Shown here one piece after another: positions 36,062-47,862 of a DNA stretch of 64,000 bases (its first letter is position 1; every line of letters begins with the position of its first letter). This DNA comes from Margaritispora aquatica (Eukaryota; Ascomycota; Leotiomycetes; Helotiales; Discinellaceae). A program made the position numbers and the translations under genes. The notes beneath the pieces were generated by a model. That model was given only the letters and a program-made list of their open reading frames with translations. It ran no database searches and was not told where the DNA came from. The stretch spans positions 124,001 through 188,000 of the forward strand of contig VJWN01000006.1 in assembly GCA_007644065.1 (NCBI GenBank). The letters run 5' to 3'.

Positions 36062-36735
36062 GATGCTTTTAAACGATCACTGAGGATTTGTAGGTAGACA
36101 AGGTATGTTGCAAGCGTAGTGATGATCGAATTGAGAGAAGCTGTTGTGGTGAGCAAGTGCGTTCTATTTTTCAAGGACATTCACTGTTTTATATACGCGT
36201 GAGGTATTAAGGAGAATGTGTATACCGTCTTCAATCTGGTCTAGAATGCTTGCCATGCATGGATGGAAAGCCACGTCCACACCACTGGGATCCGGCATCG
36301 TTTGCGAGTGCGAGATGAAATCCGGAGAAAGATATCTCCACACATGCGGGGTCCCCGCAAGGCAGGGCATGAACTTGCTCGTGGAAGTGAAAGGTGGGGT
36401 TCACAAAGCTTCATTTTGAAGCCACCGGGGAAACAAATACCGGGGTGAGCTAGGGAAATGCGCTCTCGTACTGGCAAACGCTATGAAGTGTCTCACATTG
36501 GTGCAGTCACAACCGTCTCTCTCGGCTCCGCTCCTACTGGTAAATTATTTGACTACTTACGATACGCTGTTACTCTGTCGAGTGACTTAGAATGTTCAAG
36601 CGATTCAGTAAAGGATATTTGAGATGATTGGATTTATTGCATTATTGAGTAGAGCATCACATAAGAACTGCACCGCGATGTTCGAGGACATCAAAAACAC
36701 ACAAGCAGATCGAGCAGACGGCTGATCTATAGTGA
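36062..36735. promoter_or_regulatory. Upstream region of the MFS permease
   Basis: 674 nt between the permease start and the glycerate kinase stop, both minus strand. No coding sequence recognised; should contain the permease promoter. Confidence 0.45.
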
Positions 36736-37783
36736 TCAAGTTATACATTGAATATCTACCACCCGTCTTAATACATCTAGCACCACATGAATTTGTCCCT
36801 TCTTCGCTTCAAGAATACCTTTGTTCACCTCCGAGAAAAATCCCTCTCGAAGCTGATCAAGATACAACTCATAAGCTGGCATGTAACCTTGAACTGCATC
36901 CCATTAGCTCACCAGTCGTGATTTCGAGCATTGGGGTAAATTCACCAAAAGCAATTACCTGACTGCCTGACATCCCCTTCCGTTTGATCTTCTTCATCAT
37001 ATGTTCCTGCTCCATTCTCCACCTATACACATTCACCAAATCATCAGTATCCAGATGGATCAGAAGATCAAAGTGCTGCGGCCCCATGAAATCTTTGCAA
37101 TACTCCATCAAACTCTCGTTTACTCGCAACAAATCCTCAAGGCTATGATCTGCAAGCGTTGTTGTTGAGAAATCCTGCTTGGTGCTATTCTGTGTATCGC
37201 TCGTCTTTGTCTGTAGAGCTGCGGTTTCTGCTTTGGCTTTCCTCCATTTACTCTCTACTTCGGCTTCAGGCAGAGGTTGGAAACCAACACACCATCCTTC
37301 AAACACCAAAACTTGGATTGGTGGCTCTTGATTTAAGACTCTCCAACCGGCTTCAGGGAGACGATCTCCATCTCCATCAAATAGACTCTTGTCAAAAATA
37401 GGTAGCACAATCTCATTTCCAGTATTATTCTTTCCCTTGTAGAACTGTTGCAACGTCTTTCTAGCAAGGACACAATCGTGCGTTCCTGGCTGTCCTCTGA
37501 CTCTCAGCAACGCATTCACGTTATTTTGCTGCAAGTCCTTTCGCTCAGCGTGTGTCAGGTAGAAATCATCCAAAGATACTTCGATTGCGCGACACTGATG
37601 CTTCTCGTTGAGAGCATTGACGATGTCAGTAGCCAATGTCGACTTCCCACATCCTTGTAAGCCTGTTAGTGCTAAAATGAAGGGTCGCTGTTGTTGTCCT
37701 TGTGAGCGAAGGAGTTGTTGATGTTGTGTGATGGAGGGCAGCACACATGACAGGATAGCTTCAGTGCGTTCTGCTCGCGACAT
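36736..37783 (-). CDS. D-glycerate 3-kinase (GLYK/Tda10-like P-loop kinase)
   Basis: Exons 37783-36946 and 36893-36736 (52-nt intron, GTGAAT...CAG) give 331 aa. The join produces VIAFVQGYMPAYELYLDQLR, a conserved C-terminal block of the Tda10/plant glycerate kinase family. The P-loop is G41-L-Q-G-C-G-K-S-T49, followed by EVSLDDFYLT, RGQPGTHD and the adenylate-type VFEGWCVGF block. Members phosphorylate D-glycerate to 3-phosphoglycerate using ATP. The longer open frame without the intron gives a different, non-conserved end, so the spliced version is preferred. Its start is 422 nt from, and divergent to, the tartrate dehydrogenase, which fits a shared pathway: D-glycerate is a tartrate breakdown product. 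Confidence 0.9.
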
Positions 37784-38205
37784 CTTGCTTTGGATCAGGT
37801 GGCGGTGTTAGGAGCTCAATTGCGTGTGCTGTATAAATTGGTGGCCTTCAATGGTTTTTTCTTTGGGGGAAGGTAGACCATTTGGTGGACAGACTGGTTT
37901 TCTGTGGAGGTCTTGTGGAGTTGGGTTGTGGGGACGGTGAAAGGTTCCGGAGAAATGATCGCCGGGCCAGAGTCATGCATCTCACAATACGCGGCTCAAA
38001 CAATTCTCAATGAAGGTCAGCTTGCTCCCTGTATGGGGCAAAATAAGGCCTCAAGGATGCAAGAAAACAAAGCTAGCAGTGCGGTGAAAAGGTAATATAA
38101 ACATTACCCCTCCATCCACTGGACATCTCCATGCTTCACTCATCACAACTCGCAACACATCAATTAACCGAATACTTGCTCACACACCTAAAATCAATCG
38201 CCATC
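37784..38205. promoter_or_regulatory. Divergent promoter region, glycerate kinase / tartrate dehydrogenase
   Basis: 422 nt between two head-to-head metabolic genes. Size and arrangement suggest common control. I did not identify a specific operator. Confidence 0.5.
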
Positions 38206-39564
38206 ATGTCTCCAGGAAAGACCGACACACACCCCACCTACAGAATCGCTTCGATTCCAGCAGATGGCATTGGTCCAGAAGTCATTTCAGCTGGTGTCAC
38301 CGTCCTGAAAAAGCTCGCTTCAACACTGGGAACGTTCTCGCTTGATTTCGAGGATTTTGACTGGAGCTCGGATCGATACAAGAAGACCGGGAAATATCTT
38401 CCTGACAACGCTCTCGAAATTCTCAGGAAATTCGATGCCATCCTCTTTGGTGCTGTTGGTGCACCTGGTAAGTGATTGACACCTCTTCAAAGGTGGAAAT
38501 TGAATTGTAAAACATACTAACATTGATCCAGACGTACCAGATCATATCTCTCTCTGGGGTCTCCGCCTCGCAATCTGTCAACCTCTCCAACAATACGCCA
38601 ATGTGCGCCCCACCAAAGTCTTCCGGGGTACCTCATCTCCCCTCCGAAACTGCCTCCCGGGCCAACTAGACTGGGTCATCATCCGAGAGAACTCGGAGGG
38701 TGAGTATGCCGGCCACGGTGGACGATCGCACACCGGCAAGCCATGGGAGACCGCGACCGAGGTCTCGATCTTCACTCGCCACGGCGTGGAGCGCATTATG
38801 GAGTTTGCATTCGAGACTGCGCAAAAGCGCCCACGGAAGCACTTGACTGTTGTGACGAAGAGCAATGCGCAACGTAACGGCATGGTTTTGTGGGATGAGG
38901 TGGCAGCTGAGACGGCAGCTAGGTTCCCGGATGTAAAGGTTGAGAAGATGTTGGTTGATGCGATGACGACGAAGATGGTGCTGAAGCCTGAGACCATCGA
39001 TACGATTGTGGCTACGAACTTGGTGAGCTGAGACGATTGAGGGAGTTGTGGTGGGAGGTTCGCTGATGGTGATTTAGCATGCGGATATTCTTTCGGATTT
39101 GGCTGCTGCGCTGGCAGGGTCAATTGGTATTGCGCCAACAAGCAATCTTGATCCTACGAGGGAGAACCCCTCTATGTTTGAGCCAATTCATGGCTCGGCA
39201 TTTGACATCACTGGAATGGGAATTGGTATGTCGCGTTCTTCTCCCTGTAAAACAACACATGCTAATATTTCTCAGCAAACCCTGTTGCTACCTTCGTAAG
39301 TAGACCAATCTGACCTTTATTGTTCTACGTCTCGCTTAATTACAAGACATGCTAACACCAGTCCTCTCGCAGTGGACAGCAGTCGAGATGCTCAACTGGC
39401 TCGGCGAAGAGAAAGCCGGCGAGGCTCTTTTGGAAATTGTAGAGAACGTGTGCGAAGCTGGCGTGATGACTAAGGATCTCGGAGGCAGCGCCACAACGAT
39501 CGAGGTAACAAATGCGGTGTGTGCAGAGATCGAGAAGGTATTAGGTGCGAAGAAGCTAGCTTGA
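38206..39564 (+). CDS. Tartrate / D-malate dehydrogenase (isopropylmalate dehydrogenase superfamily)
   Basis: Five exons (38206-38467, 38532-39022, 39078-39225, 39276-39295, 39373-39564; one is only 20 nt) give 370 aa. Motifs in order: [14 protein letters not shown] (N-terminal NAD fold), [84 protein letters not shown] and [10 protein letters not shown]. The REN(S)EGEY and D-I-L-S-D blocks bind substrate and divalent metal. The pattern matches TtuC/DmlA-type enzymes rather than LeuB, as the SLWGLR/QYANVRP blocks show. Such enzymes oxidise or oxidatively decarboxylate tartrate (giving D-glycerate from one isomer) and D-malate with NAD+. Start at MSPGKTD is preferred; an in-frame Met at 38131 would add 25 residues. 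Confidence 0.9.
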
Positions 39565-39772
39565 TTAGAAGTGTATTTTTAGCAATATGAGTTTTGATTT
39601 CATCTGCCAGAGTGTCTTCATTGTATATTGCACTATTGTTAAGAAATAGATCCGGGGCCTTCAAGAAGTACCTACCTTCCTTGAGGTCAGGAAGATAGAT
39701 GTGATTACTTGTCACATGACTCGCTTAAGGCGCTTTCTGAGATGTATCAACTCACGCATTCACTCCTCTGTC

Positions 39773-39891
39773 ACATACGACCATAGACTGAGGAGAATTG
39801 GGCATCCCGTCCGCTCTGCCATACACAAGCCTCAGATCGGTAGATTAGTAGTTGGGTGGGTGACCACCAGCGAATACCTACTGTTGTATGT
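39773..39891 (+). rRNA. 5S rRNA gene (copy 2)
   Basis: Same 119-nt sequence as copy 1, opposite strand, followed by TTTTGCTTTT, a good RNA polymerase III stop. It lies about 210 nt past the tartrate dehydrogenase stop. Confidence 0.97.
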
Positions 39892-42286
39892 TTTGCTTTT
39901 GGTTGGCCTCACTGTATCTTGTATTCTAGGATATTGGAATTTGATGGGGCAATAATAGAAACATGAGACAATAGCAATATCGTGCGTATTTTACATGACT
40001 GAGAGTATTGTAGAATTGTTTTAGTTAATTAAAGAAAAGCCGCGTTAATGGTTAAAAGTCATAAGCACACTCGCATCCCTTTTCTTATTTATCGTATAAC
40101 CGAGCCCTCGAGATTTATAGCGCCTTAGGAAAGAAAGTTTTGGCGAACACCCCGAGGAGCTTGCCCCTTGAGGTAGAGACAAAGCATCCATTATTAGGTT
40201 CATTATCTATGAGATTCCTCTAGATTTAGGAACAGGATAATATGACTAGTTGGTGCATTTATAAGTGAAGGTCCTCTGTGGGAGAAGCTTACCTTGGTAG
40301 TGAAATATGATAAACGAGCTTGAACTAGGGCCACGAAGCTGAATGGATAGTTCACCTAAACTCATTTGACCGAATTATCTTGCCGTTTGATAGGTTTCTG
40401 TCGCGCCACTCAGCTTCGTATGTGTTGGTATAATTACCTATATGGGACTAGCTCCATAACATGACCGAGCATGTCTCCACAATTTCCATAGCTCAATAAA
40501 TAATTAAAAGTCTTACGATACAACAGCACTCTGCGTAAACACACACGGACGTGCCGGTATCAAGAGCAGGTAGCAGACCTATAGTATGCCTCAATAGCGG
40601 CGAGAACCAGTAGGCATTCTTGACATCCAGTTTTGCTGGCCCATAATACTCAGCGACAGATTGCTCGCCATTCACATAGTATTATTGGTCAGGATCACAA
40701 AAGGGTGCATGGTTACGCCGGGTAAACTCCACGTATATGTCTCAATTCAAGACGTGTGCCTCGAATTGGTTAGCAAGTTAAAGGCCCGTAGCTCCTAAGC
40801 ACAACTATGCTCTGTCAAAACCCATTTTTCACACAGCATTCAGCGTCAAGATAACGTCAAATTGTCTCCCTTACAGCAATCCACGATGGAACCCAAATGT
40901 GCCCAGGGCTAAAGCCGACACGTGATATGCATGGGGCACCAGACCAGGAGCGTTTCGTATTCGGCACGGACCTCGGGTGTGGTGGATTTGTGGCGGTGCT
41001 TGTAACGGCGGGGAGTGTCTGAAGGCGGTGCTTGTCCGGGAGAAAATCTCGGAGCACGTGCCAGAGAGTGGAAGGTGGTCCGGCCCGCCGGTCCCCCCGT
41101 TCCTTGACTTTGACTTGCAAGGATCGGTCGCGCAAGTCCGGCGCCAAGTTGGTACTTTGAGGAGGGAGGGACAGCACATTGTTTTTTTGTTGCACACATC
41201 GCTGAGGATGGTGAGTACCTTATGATATTATCTCGTGCTTCTTTCGTTATATTGAGAGTGCTCATGGAGAAAGTCAATGCCAAGGCTATGTCCCGCTACT
41301 TCACCAGAAAAGCAGAGCTGGAGACTTTAGCATGGTTGATTTATAGCTATCAAGTCTATGAGGCCACAGAACACAATTCCGACGACCCACTCATTCTTAT
41401 CTTCAAGGCTAGTCCATTGGAGCTACGACTCAAAGCACAGCGCCTTGCAACAAAGCTACACTTGTTGCGCCACCAACAGTGACGGCCTGGATGTCCTGAC
41501 TTGCTTTGCTAATTTTGTACATAGGGGGTTGCGTTTCCAACCAACAAAATCACCCAGAAAAGCCAACCTTGTAAAATTTTCACCTCGTTTGCTCAACTGA
41601 GTGTGCCATGCTTCCATGCTTCCATGCTTCTCTCACCTAGGTGGTACCTTACGACTTCTCTGATGCAAGTCTGGAAAGATAAGACGAAAAAGTCGTTAAA
41701 ACGAGAAGGGTCAAAGGAATATAACTCTCATCCAATTTATCTTTTCGGGGTTTTCCTTTACAGGTGATCAGGTTTCTTAGCTTTCGAGCCTGCAGCATTG
41801 CACGGAAACCATTCGCAGTCTTAATCAAGAACGCTTAAATCATTATCTGTGACAAGAGCAACCATCTATCATAGAGCATACTTCTACAGAGATTGGCGAA
41901 CCACCTGCCTTGGGAGATAAACATGCCTTCCATTAACTTGAAGTCCCCCAGTATCCCTGAAGCACGGAGGACACCCAGACAGCTGGGGTAGTGTTGTCTG
42001 ATATCGAATAAGGAGAAGTAATGAAATGCAAGTTGCCATATATAAAATACAAAGGAGGTTGCTCCCGGCTATGAAATAAACTTGACAACTTCAAAATTTA
42101 ATATGCATTGAGGCCCCTTTAATGTCCTAACTTGCTACAGGGTTGCTTTCAGCCAGCAATCCTGATTAGCTTGACATTTGGTATTCGCTTCTACCTCGCC
42201 GCTTTGGAACGTGTAAGTCGGATTATTTCCTGCGCTGGCTGTAATTCTATTCCAGCTTCTCATCCCACCATTACCTTGTGTTAGCC
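39892..42286. other. 2.4 kb intergenic, no gene recognised
   Basis: A locally GC-rich patch at about 40,900-41,200 opens overlapping frames on both strands, none protein-like. A CCATGCTT triplication occurs near 41,608-41,632. The right end is the upstream region of the O-fucosyltransferase-like gene. Confidence 0.45.
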
Positions 42287-43728
42287 ATGTTGTCGCGACT
42301 TCATCAGCGATACATCAACAAGCGGGCGCTGGCCCTGCTCGTGCTGCTCGTGATACTCTCTTTTCTGACCTCTCTTGCGCTCCTCCAAAGCTCCGGCGCG
42401 TGGGAACTACCGGCTTTTTTCAGCCGGCCGATATCGACATGGACCGATTCTAACGGGCGCTCCAGGTTTCCTCCGTCTGAATTTAAGACCGCCTTTATCA
42501 ACAACACTTTGTATACGAACGTCGAAGGCGCTTTCAACGACACTATAGTTAAGGCATGGTGTCAGGCACAGACTCGGTGGAGGCACGATGTCGCACTTGA
42601 TCCCATCATCTACGGTGGCATAGGTACTTCCACCTTTGCCGCTCCGGCATTTCAACCTCGCTGACCTACATCTTAGGAAATGTCCGGAACGACATCATCT
42701 CGACGCTCCGTTATGCCATCGAAGCAGGCGTGGCCATCATCGGACCATTCATCGAGCAGCGGGGTCCTGATCTAATCCAGATTGACACAGGCAACGAAAT
42801 CGATATCTCTTACCTCTTCGACCTGTCCTTCATGCGATCAAAACTCGCCCACGCCTGTCCGGAGCTCCGTTTCTTCGACTCTCGAGAAGAGTTTGAGAAG
42901 ACAAGCACTGGGCCAACCGTGGTGATAACAGCGACGCCCCGCGATCTCCCTCAAGACAATGGCCCTGTAACGTCGATCTCCCCCGCCCTTGAGGGTCAAC
43001 CCGCCCCCGCTGGGAGTAATCGACGGGTTATATTTCCCGCGCCGTTTGCTTACCTGCCCATCTGCATCGACGGCGCGCCTTTTGCCGACTCAATTGGCGG
43101 TTTCATTCCCTTCCGGACTGATGCGCAGAGGCTTGCGGCCGCCGTGCTTAGTACACTCGCCTGGCGCTATAACACGAACCTTAGCACCTCCTCTCCGACA
43201 CCAACCCCTCTTGAAATACCATTAACCCTTCCCACCTTCTTCGGAGCGCATCTGCGCACAGCGGTGGATGCCAAGGCGGCAGGTTTCCCAGGCTACGACA
43301 AACAGGCGCCGCGGTACTTTGAGATAGCCAAGGCGCACAATCTGACATACGTCTTCCTCGCATCGGGTGATTCTAAGACGACGAAGCAGTTCATCGCTGA
43401 GGGGTTGTTGGAGGATCTGCCACTCCACATACTAACCAAGTACGACCTATTGAACCGAGCGGATCTGAAGCTGCTCAAGCGCATGACGTGGGACCAGCAG
43501 GCGCTCGTGGACTATCTAGTGTTAGTTGCAAGCTCATACTTTGCGGGTGTGTCTGCGAGCAGTTTCAGTTCAAATGTGATGGTAAAGAGACGGGTGAACA
43601 GCGTATCGGGAACCTGCGGTAAGGGTTTTGAAGGTTCCGCAACAGACGCGGCATATCGGGACGAGCTCAGCGAGCTGGTAGGAGATGATCCAGTGTTCTC
43701 CATCTTTATTTCCAATCTGTACCCATAA
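42287..43728 (+). CDS. GDP-fucose protein O-fucosyltransferase-like type II membrane protein
   Basis: Exons 42287-42623 and 42677-43728 (53-nt intron) give 462 aa. The N terminus is basic (HQRYINKR) and followed by a hydrophobic signal anchor (ALLVLLVILSFLTSLALL), so a Golgi lumenal enzyme is likely. The body shows the late O-FucT/CIGR2-like blocks found in fungal relatives: FGAHLRTAVDA, LTYVFLASGD and the C-terminal ALVDYLVLVASSYFAGVSAS block with FSSNV. Such fungal proteins are poorly characterised and their sugar donor and acceptor are not established; assignment is by motif recall, not a search. Confidence 0.7.
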
Positions 43729-43837
43729 ACTTAATTACAAAGTAGATTATATTAATAAGCCTGTTCGTCTTTATAACAGGGGGAGACATATTTCCGATTA
43801 ATAGAAATTAACCCCTCAAGTATTTCAAATAAGACAA

Positions 43838-44254
43838 ACAAGGAAAGTAAACATCCGCACCAAACTTCAGAAGTACCTAGATATCAATAATGTGCCTGTC
43901 CAGGCCCCAGACTGGAGTTTGGCAAGCATCGAACGAGACATCCCAGCAGAGAAGCTTTTGCATATCAGCTGGTTTGATCTTGCTCTTCAAGCTGATGGTA
44001 CCGAGTACCCAGAGATTGGAATATTAGCAACAAGAGGGGGAGCAGATTTCCAGGCAATGAAACTTGAGTATGAGGAGAGTGGGCGTTTGGTATCGAAGCA
44101 GTTGACTATTAAAAAGAATCACTCCGATCGAGACGAGACTAGTCTGTAGCTTCTTTACTTTCTCGGAAAAGCGGACAAGCATCCGGATTTCGCAAGTTTC
44201 TCACAAGAATGGAAGAATCGGCTGCAGGGTACCGTCAGAGGACAAGAGACCTAA
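43838..44254 (+). pseudogene. Decayed coding region of unknown family
   Basis: A protein-like frame (KYLDINNVPVQAPDW, ERDIPAEKLLHISWFDLAL, EIGILATRGGADFQ) runs to a TAG at 44147-44149 and continues in the same frame as coding-like sequence (FLGKADKHPDFASFSQEWK) to a TAA at 44252. No start codon or splice site that would rescue it was found. Further scraps with coding flavour occur to about 44,700. It reads as an old gene fragment; no family recognised. Confidence 0.35.
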
Positions 44255-45363
44255 ATGTTTATCAAAGATCTTTGCTCGCCATCCTCAACGATAGTGTAAG
44301 TCAGTCGACTGTTCTAGTCAAGGCGACAAGCCCCCCCAATCCGATATCTTCAGAACTGATAACATCTAAATGATTGACTAGAGCACCAAATACCGAGTTC
44401 TGTGAGTCTTCCCCTATAATATTCGTTTTTCTTTTTGGCCTGACCCGAGTCCAAAGTTTGATACAAAAACCGTCGGCGGTGATAATCCAGGCGCTTGTTT
44501 ACATGTGGCACTCAGACGCTCACGATACATTCGATGACCATCATGGGAGTCTTTCGAAATCATCCACGATCTACACTCAGCCTTCAAGGATTGAATAATT
44601 TGAATGGTCGAGTCGATCCTGGTGATGTCTGGATCAGTGCAATCACTATTTCACACTGGCGCACTGACTTCCCACTTTATAGCCTCTAAGACAAAGTAAC
44701 TCTCACAGAGGAAGGGCAGCACCATTTGCTGTCTCAGATCTGGGAAAGGATGACATGGAATTTGGTAATAACTCCAATTTTACCGAGAGGGTCCAGGTGT
44801 ATGTCCACAGTATCATCTACCATCTACATCATCACTAACACTCAAAAGATAAAGCAAAACAAAATAGCCGAACCAAACCACTTAGCATATCTTTATTCGC
44901 CACATCTTCGTTCCCATTCACAAGTTATCAAAATACACTAAGATCGGGACGAAGGCAGGTAAGTCCCTCAAATAGTGTACCTATGTCATCATCTGTCACC
45001 TGTCAAAAAACAAGCTCCTTCACATCTAGCAATAATTATGGATTCTTGTCAGGACTACATTTGATTATGAATGATGGAACTCGGGGAGATTTATTCTTGT
45101 TGTGGATACAGTCTTACTCCGCCTTCCCTTCCCCGCATGACGCTCGCTTGCAGTTCAGGACCTTATGCTCCCGGATATGGTGATATCATCGTTATTGACA
45201 TGTAACCGATACAGCAAGATGGGGCGATTTCGATAAACATAAGAGCTGACGAGATGTTCCTCTCCCAGAACTCCCATCATCACAAGCAATCAAATCTACC
45301 TCAATCAAACCAGCTTAAAATAAAACCTCGACCCCTCACCGACCAACCAACCAAACCTCAAAA
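44255..45363. other. 1.1 kb without intact gene
   Basis: Short open frames in several phases, possibly more of the decayed gene upstream of 44,700. The right part is the upstream region of the next small gene. Confidence 0.45.
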
Positions 45364-45702
45364 ATGTCATCCGCATCCAACAACCCACAAGACTACACCA
45401 CGGGCGCGACCTCCGTCGCCGGCGCCCACCCAGGCGAGAACACCAAGGGCCAAGGCGTCTCGCACGCCTCGAACCCCGCACAATCCTCCGTGCCAGAGTC
45501 CGTACAGCGCAAGGTGCCTGCGGCAGTCGAGGACAAGCTCCCCGACTCGGTGCACGACACGGGCTCGAACGCGAAGACTGGAAAAGTCAGCCATGCTACG
45601 GGAGATAGCAAGGTCCCACTGAAGGTGCAGGAGGCGGTGCCGGCGAAGTTGGAGAAGATCTTGCCGAACAGCATTCACGACACCAGGGGTGCAGACATCT
45701 AG
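45364..45702 (+). CDS. Small hydrophilic protein with internal repeat
   Basis: Single exon, 112 aa, ATG in a strong context (CAAAAATGTC). The protein is Ser/Gly/Lys-rich, lacks Cys and Trp, and has no signal peptide or membrane segment. Two repeats of about 24 residues are visible: one from V-P-E-S-V-Q-R-K-V-P-A (about 40-62) ending in LPDSVHDTG, the other from V-P-L-K-V-Q-E-A-V-P-A (about 85-107) ending in LPNSIHDTR. It resembles small stress-induced hydrophilic proteins of fungi in composition, but I cannot name a family. Function unknown. Confidence 0.75.
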   Translation: MSSASNNPQDYTTGATSVAGAHPGENTKGQGVSHASNPAQSSVPESVQRKVPAAVEDKLPDSVHDTGSNAKTGKVSHATGDSKVPLKVQEAVPAKLEKILPNSIHDTRGADI

Positions 45703-46384
45703 AGTGTGAGAGTGAGACTGATGAATGGATGGACAAATGAAAGTGGACAGGGATGACGAGATTATGTTGTGTGTATTTTATTGTACGATGAAGTGGCAGG
45801 AAGAGTGAATTGGTGGATATATTGGAGGAACTGTAATGCAAGCATGGAATGTAAATTCAATGACGTTTGATAGTAATCTGTTCACCTGTGACTTGCAATT
45901 ATACCAATTCTTGATTTGCCTCGTGAGGTGTGCAACGCAAGAGGACCACGTTGAGTTGGTGTGATAATACATGTGTGCTCAAATATGTGGATTAGGAAAA
46001 GCCATCATGCCACGACGCCCAAAGACGAAGGTGAATGGATTGCATTAACACTGATTATCTTATAGGGCACAGATCGTCTTTCAAGCTGGTAAGTTATCTT
46101 CTTGGGTTTTCTGACAGACCGACAAACCATGCGTGCTCAAATAACTGTGAATGGGAGAAAACATCATGATTGTGGGGAAATATGTCAAGTATGTACAAAT
46201 TAAATGCTTCATTAAAAAATGTCAATAAACTGTTGTCTGCCTTCGTCATCTTAAAACAAGACAAGCTTTCCCCTCCAAACGCCTAGCTCATGTGTATGCT
46301 CGTACTGTAGACCGATGCTAGAAACCGCTGAAAACCAAAATTATTTGTACAAATTATCATTATCGTCCATCAATCTCGTTCTCA
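45703..46384. other. Intergenic between convergent genes
   Basis: 682 nt holding the 3' flanks of the small hydrophilic protein gene and the aquaporin gene. Nothing else seen. Confidence 0.5.
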
Positions 46385-47862
46385 TCACACCTTCTCATAG
46401 AAGTCGTCTTCTCTCGGAGCACCAGCTGTGATATTCTGGTTGTGGTACATGTTAGATCTTGCAGATCTCTCATGGTGCACCCTCTCTGTGCCGTTGGCAG
46501 GCAGAGGACCAGTTTTGTTTTTCATGGCGGATCTAGGAGGCGAGTTGATATGTGCATTGTTCGGGAGCGTAGTCATGGGCACCGAGTTGTTATATGGGTT
46601 TGCGTGCTCACTGCCTTCGGTTTCTGTGGCTGCGAGTGTGGTATTGTTGCTTCCACGATGTTCATGGGAGTGCATACCACCTGGGTTCAAGCCTGCAAAC
46701 TGATCATTCATGTGTGGTGGAGCGGGACTCTCACTGAACGGGCGACGATCCATGCCGTACTCCTTAGGATCGCTATGGCTAGGGGACGTAACCGTGGCCG
46801 TGGCTGTCGTAGCACTAGCGGCGTAGTCTTCGGCAGCAAAGGAAACGCGAGGGTCGCGGGTGTCAAGATCGGGGTTAAAGTGCTCGCCCTCTACCTTTGC
46901 GGCATCCTGGTCGGGGTTGGCGGTCTCGTACTCGAGCATCTTGATGAATTTGTAGAAGCCAGATGCGAGGAGCGAGCCGAGGATGGGCCCGACCCAGTAG
47001 ATCCAGTGGTAGCTGTGAAACTGGTGGGACACGACTGAGGGCCCGAATGAGCGGGCGGGATTGACGGAACCGCCAGTAAAGTAGACACCCATCAACTCAG
47101 CGATGAAGAGTGAAAGTCCAATACCAATAGGAGCGATGAAAGTCCCCTTGTGCTTCTCTGCTGCGAGCATGAATATCGTGAAAACTAGCTCGGCTGTGAG
47201 GAACATTTCGATGAAGAGTCCTTGTGTAACCGATGTTCCACCTCCCAAATTTGTACGTACAGTCAATGGGCCAGGCAGTAGAGCAGAGCAGATAGCTGCT
47301 GCTGTGATGCCTCCCAGGATTTGTGCAATAAACAAGAACAAGCCTCGCATATATGGGAGTGCTCCCACGAGACACATGCCAAGAGTAACCTGCAAGGTAG
47401 ATGGTTAGCGAGATATAAAGACGAAAACCCGCGTTGACACTTACAGCTGGATTGAAAAGACCTCCTGAAATCCGGAAGAACACCCATGCGTTTACTGCCA
47501 GTGAGAAACCGAAACACAATGATATATACAAAAGCTGGGCTGGGTTGCTGCCTTCGACGTTCGTTGTGCCAGCTACAGTAGCATTCTGTGCCACTTGTGT
47601 TCCGGAGAATGCAAAGAAGAGGAATAAAGTGGTGCCAGCATACTCTGCACTGGTTGCGACGAAATGGTTTCTTGCCTTTTGATAATCAGCCTGATAACAT
47701 AGAAGAGATTTTCGAGAGAATTACCGAGTCTGGGAGTTTGTTCAAGAAAGGCACACGATTAGATTTCAAAGAGCTCGTTCCTGCTGCCCTTCTTTTTTGC
47801 CTTGCATCCTTAATGAAGGGTAACGAGAAGCCGCCGCCTCTTACTGGCTCGTTAATATTCAT
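46385..47862 (-). CDS. Aquaporin / aquaglyceroporin (MIP family)
   Basis: Exons 47862-47725, 47675-47445 and 47389-46385 give 457 aa. Both half-helix motifs are intact: GGLFNPAVTLG, rebuilt across intron 2, and GGSVNPARSFG. Helix patterns FLFFAFSGTQVA, LFIAQILGGITAAAIC, FTIFMLAAEKHK and YWVGPILGSLLASGFYKF mark a classical water-channel fold. The N terminus (RVPFLNKLPDSARNHF) matches fungal plasma-membrane aquaporins; joining it requires intron 1 to end in AAG (49 nt). The C-terminal tail is long (about 190 aa), His/Asn/Ser-rich and probably regulatory. The short residue after the second NPA and overall similarity suggest orthodox aquaporin over glycerol facilitator, but this is not decisive. 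Start at MNINEPV; longer in-frame starts exist. Confidence 0.9.

Noticed and set aside
36869..36945. Unspliced C terminus of the glycerate kinase frame
   Set aside because: Reading through the intron gives a non-conserved end, whereas splicing restores the conserved GYMPAYELYLDQL block.
40857..41283. Overlapping 80-124-aa frames on both strands in a GC-rich patch
   Set aside because: Frames in several phases on both strands without motifs; GC-rich sequence simply lacks stop codons.
46442..47038. Plus-strand 198-aa frame inside the aquaporin gene
   Set aside because: Antisense shadow of the well-supported aquaporin exon 3.
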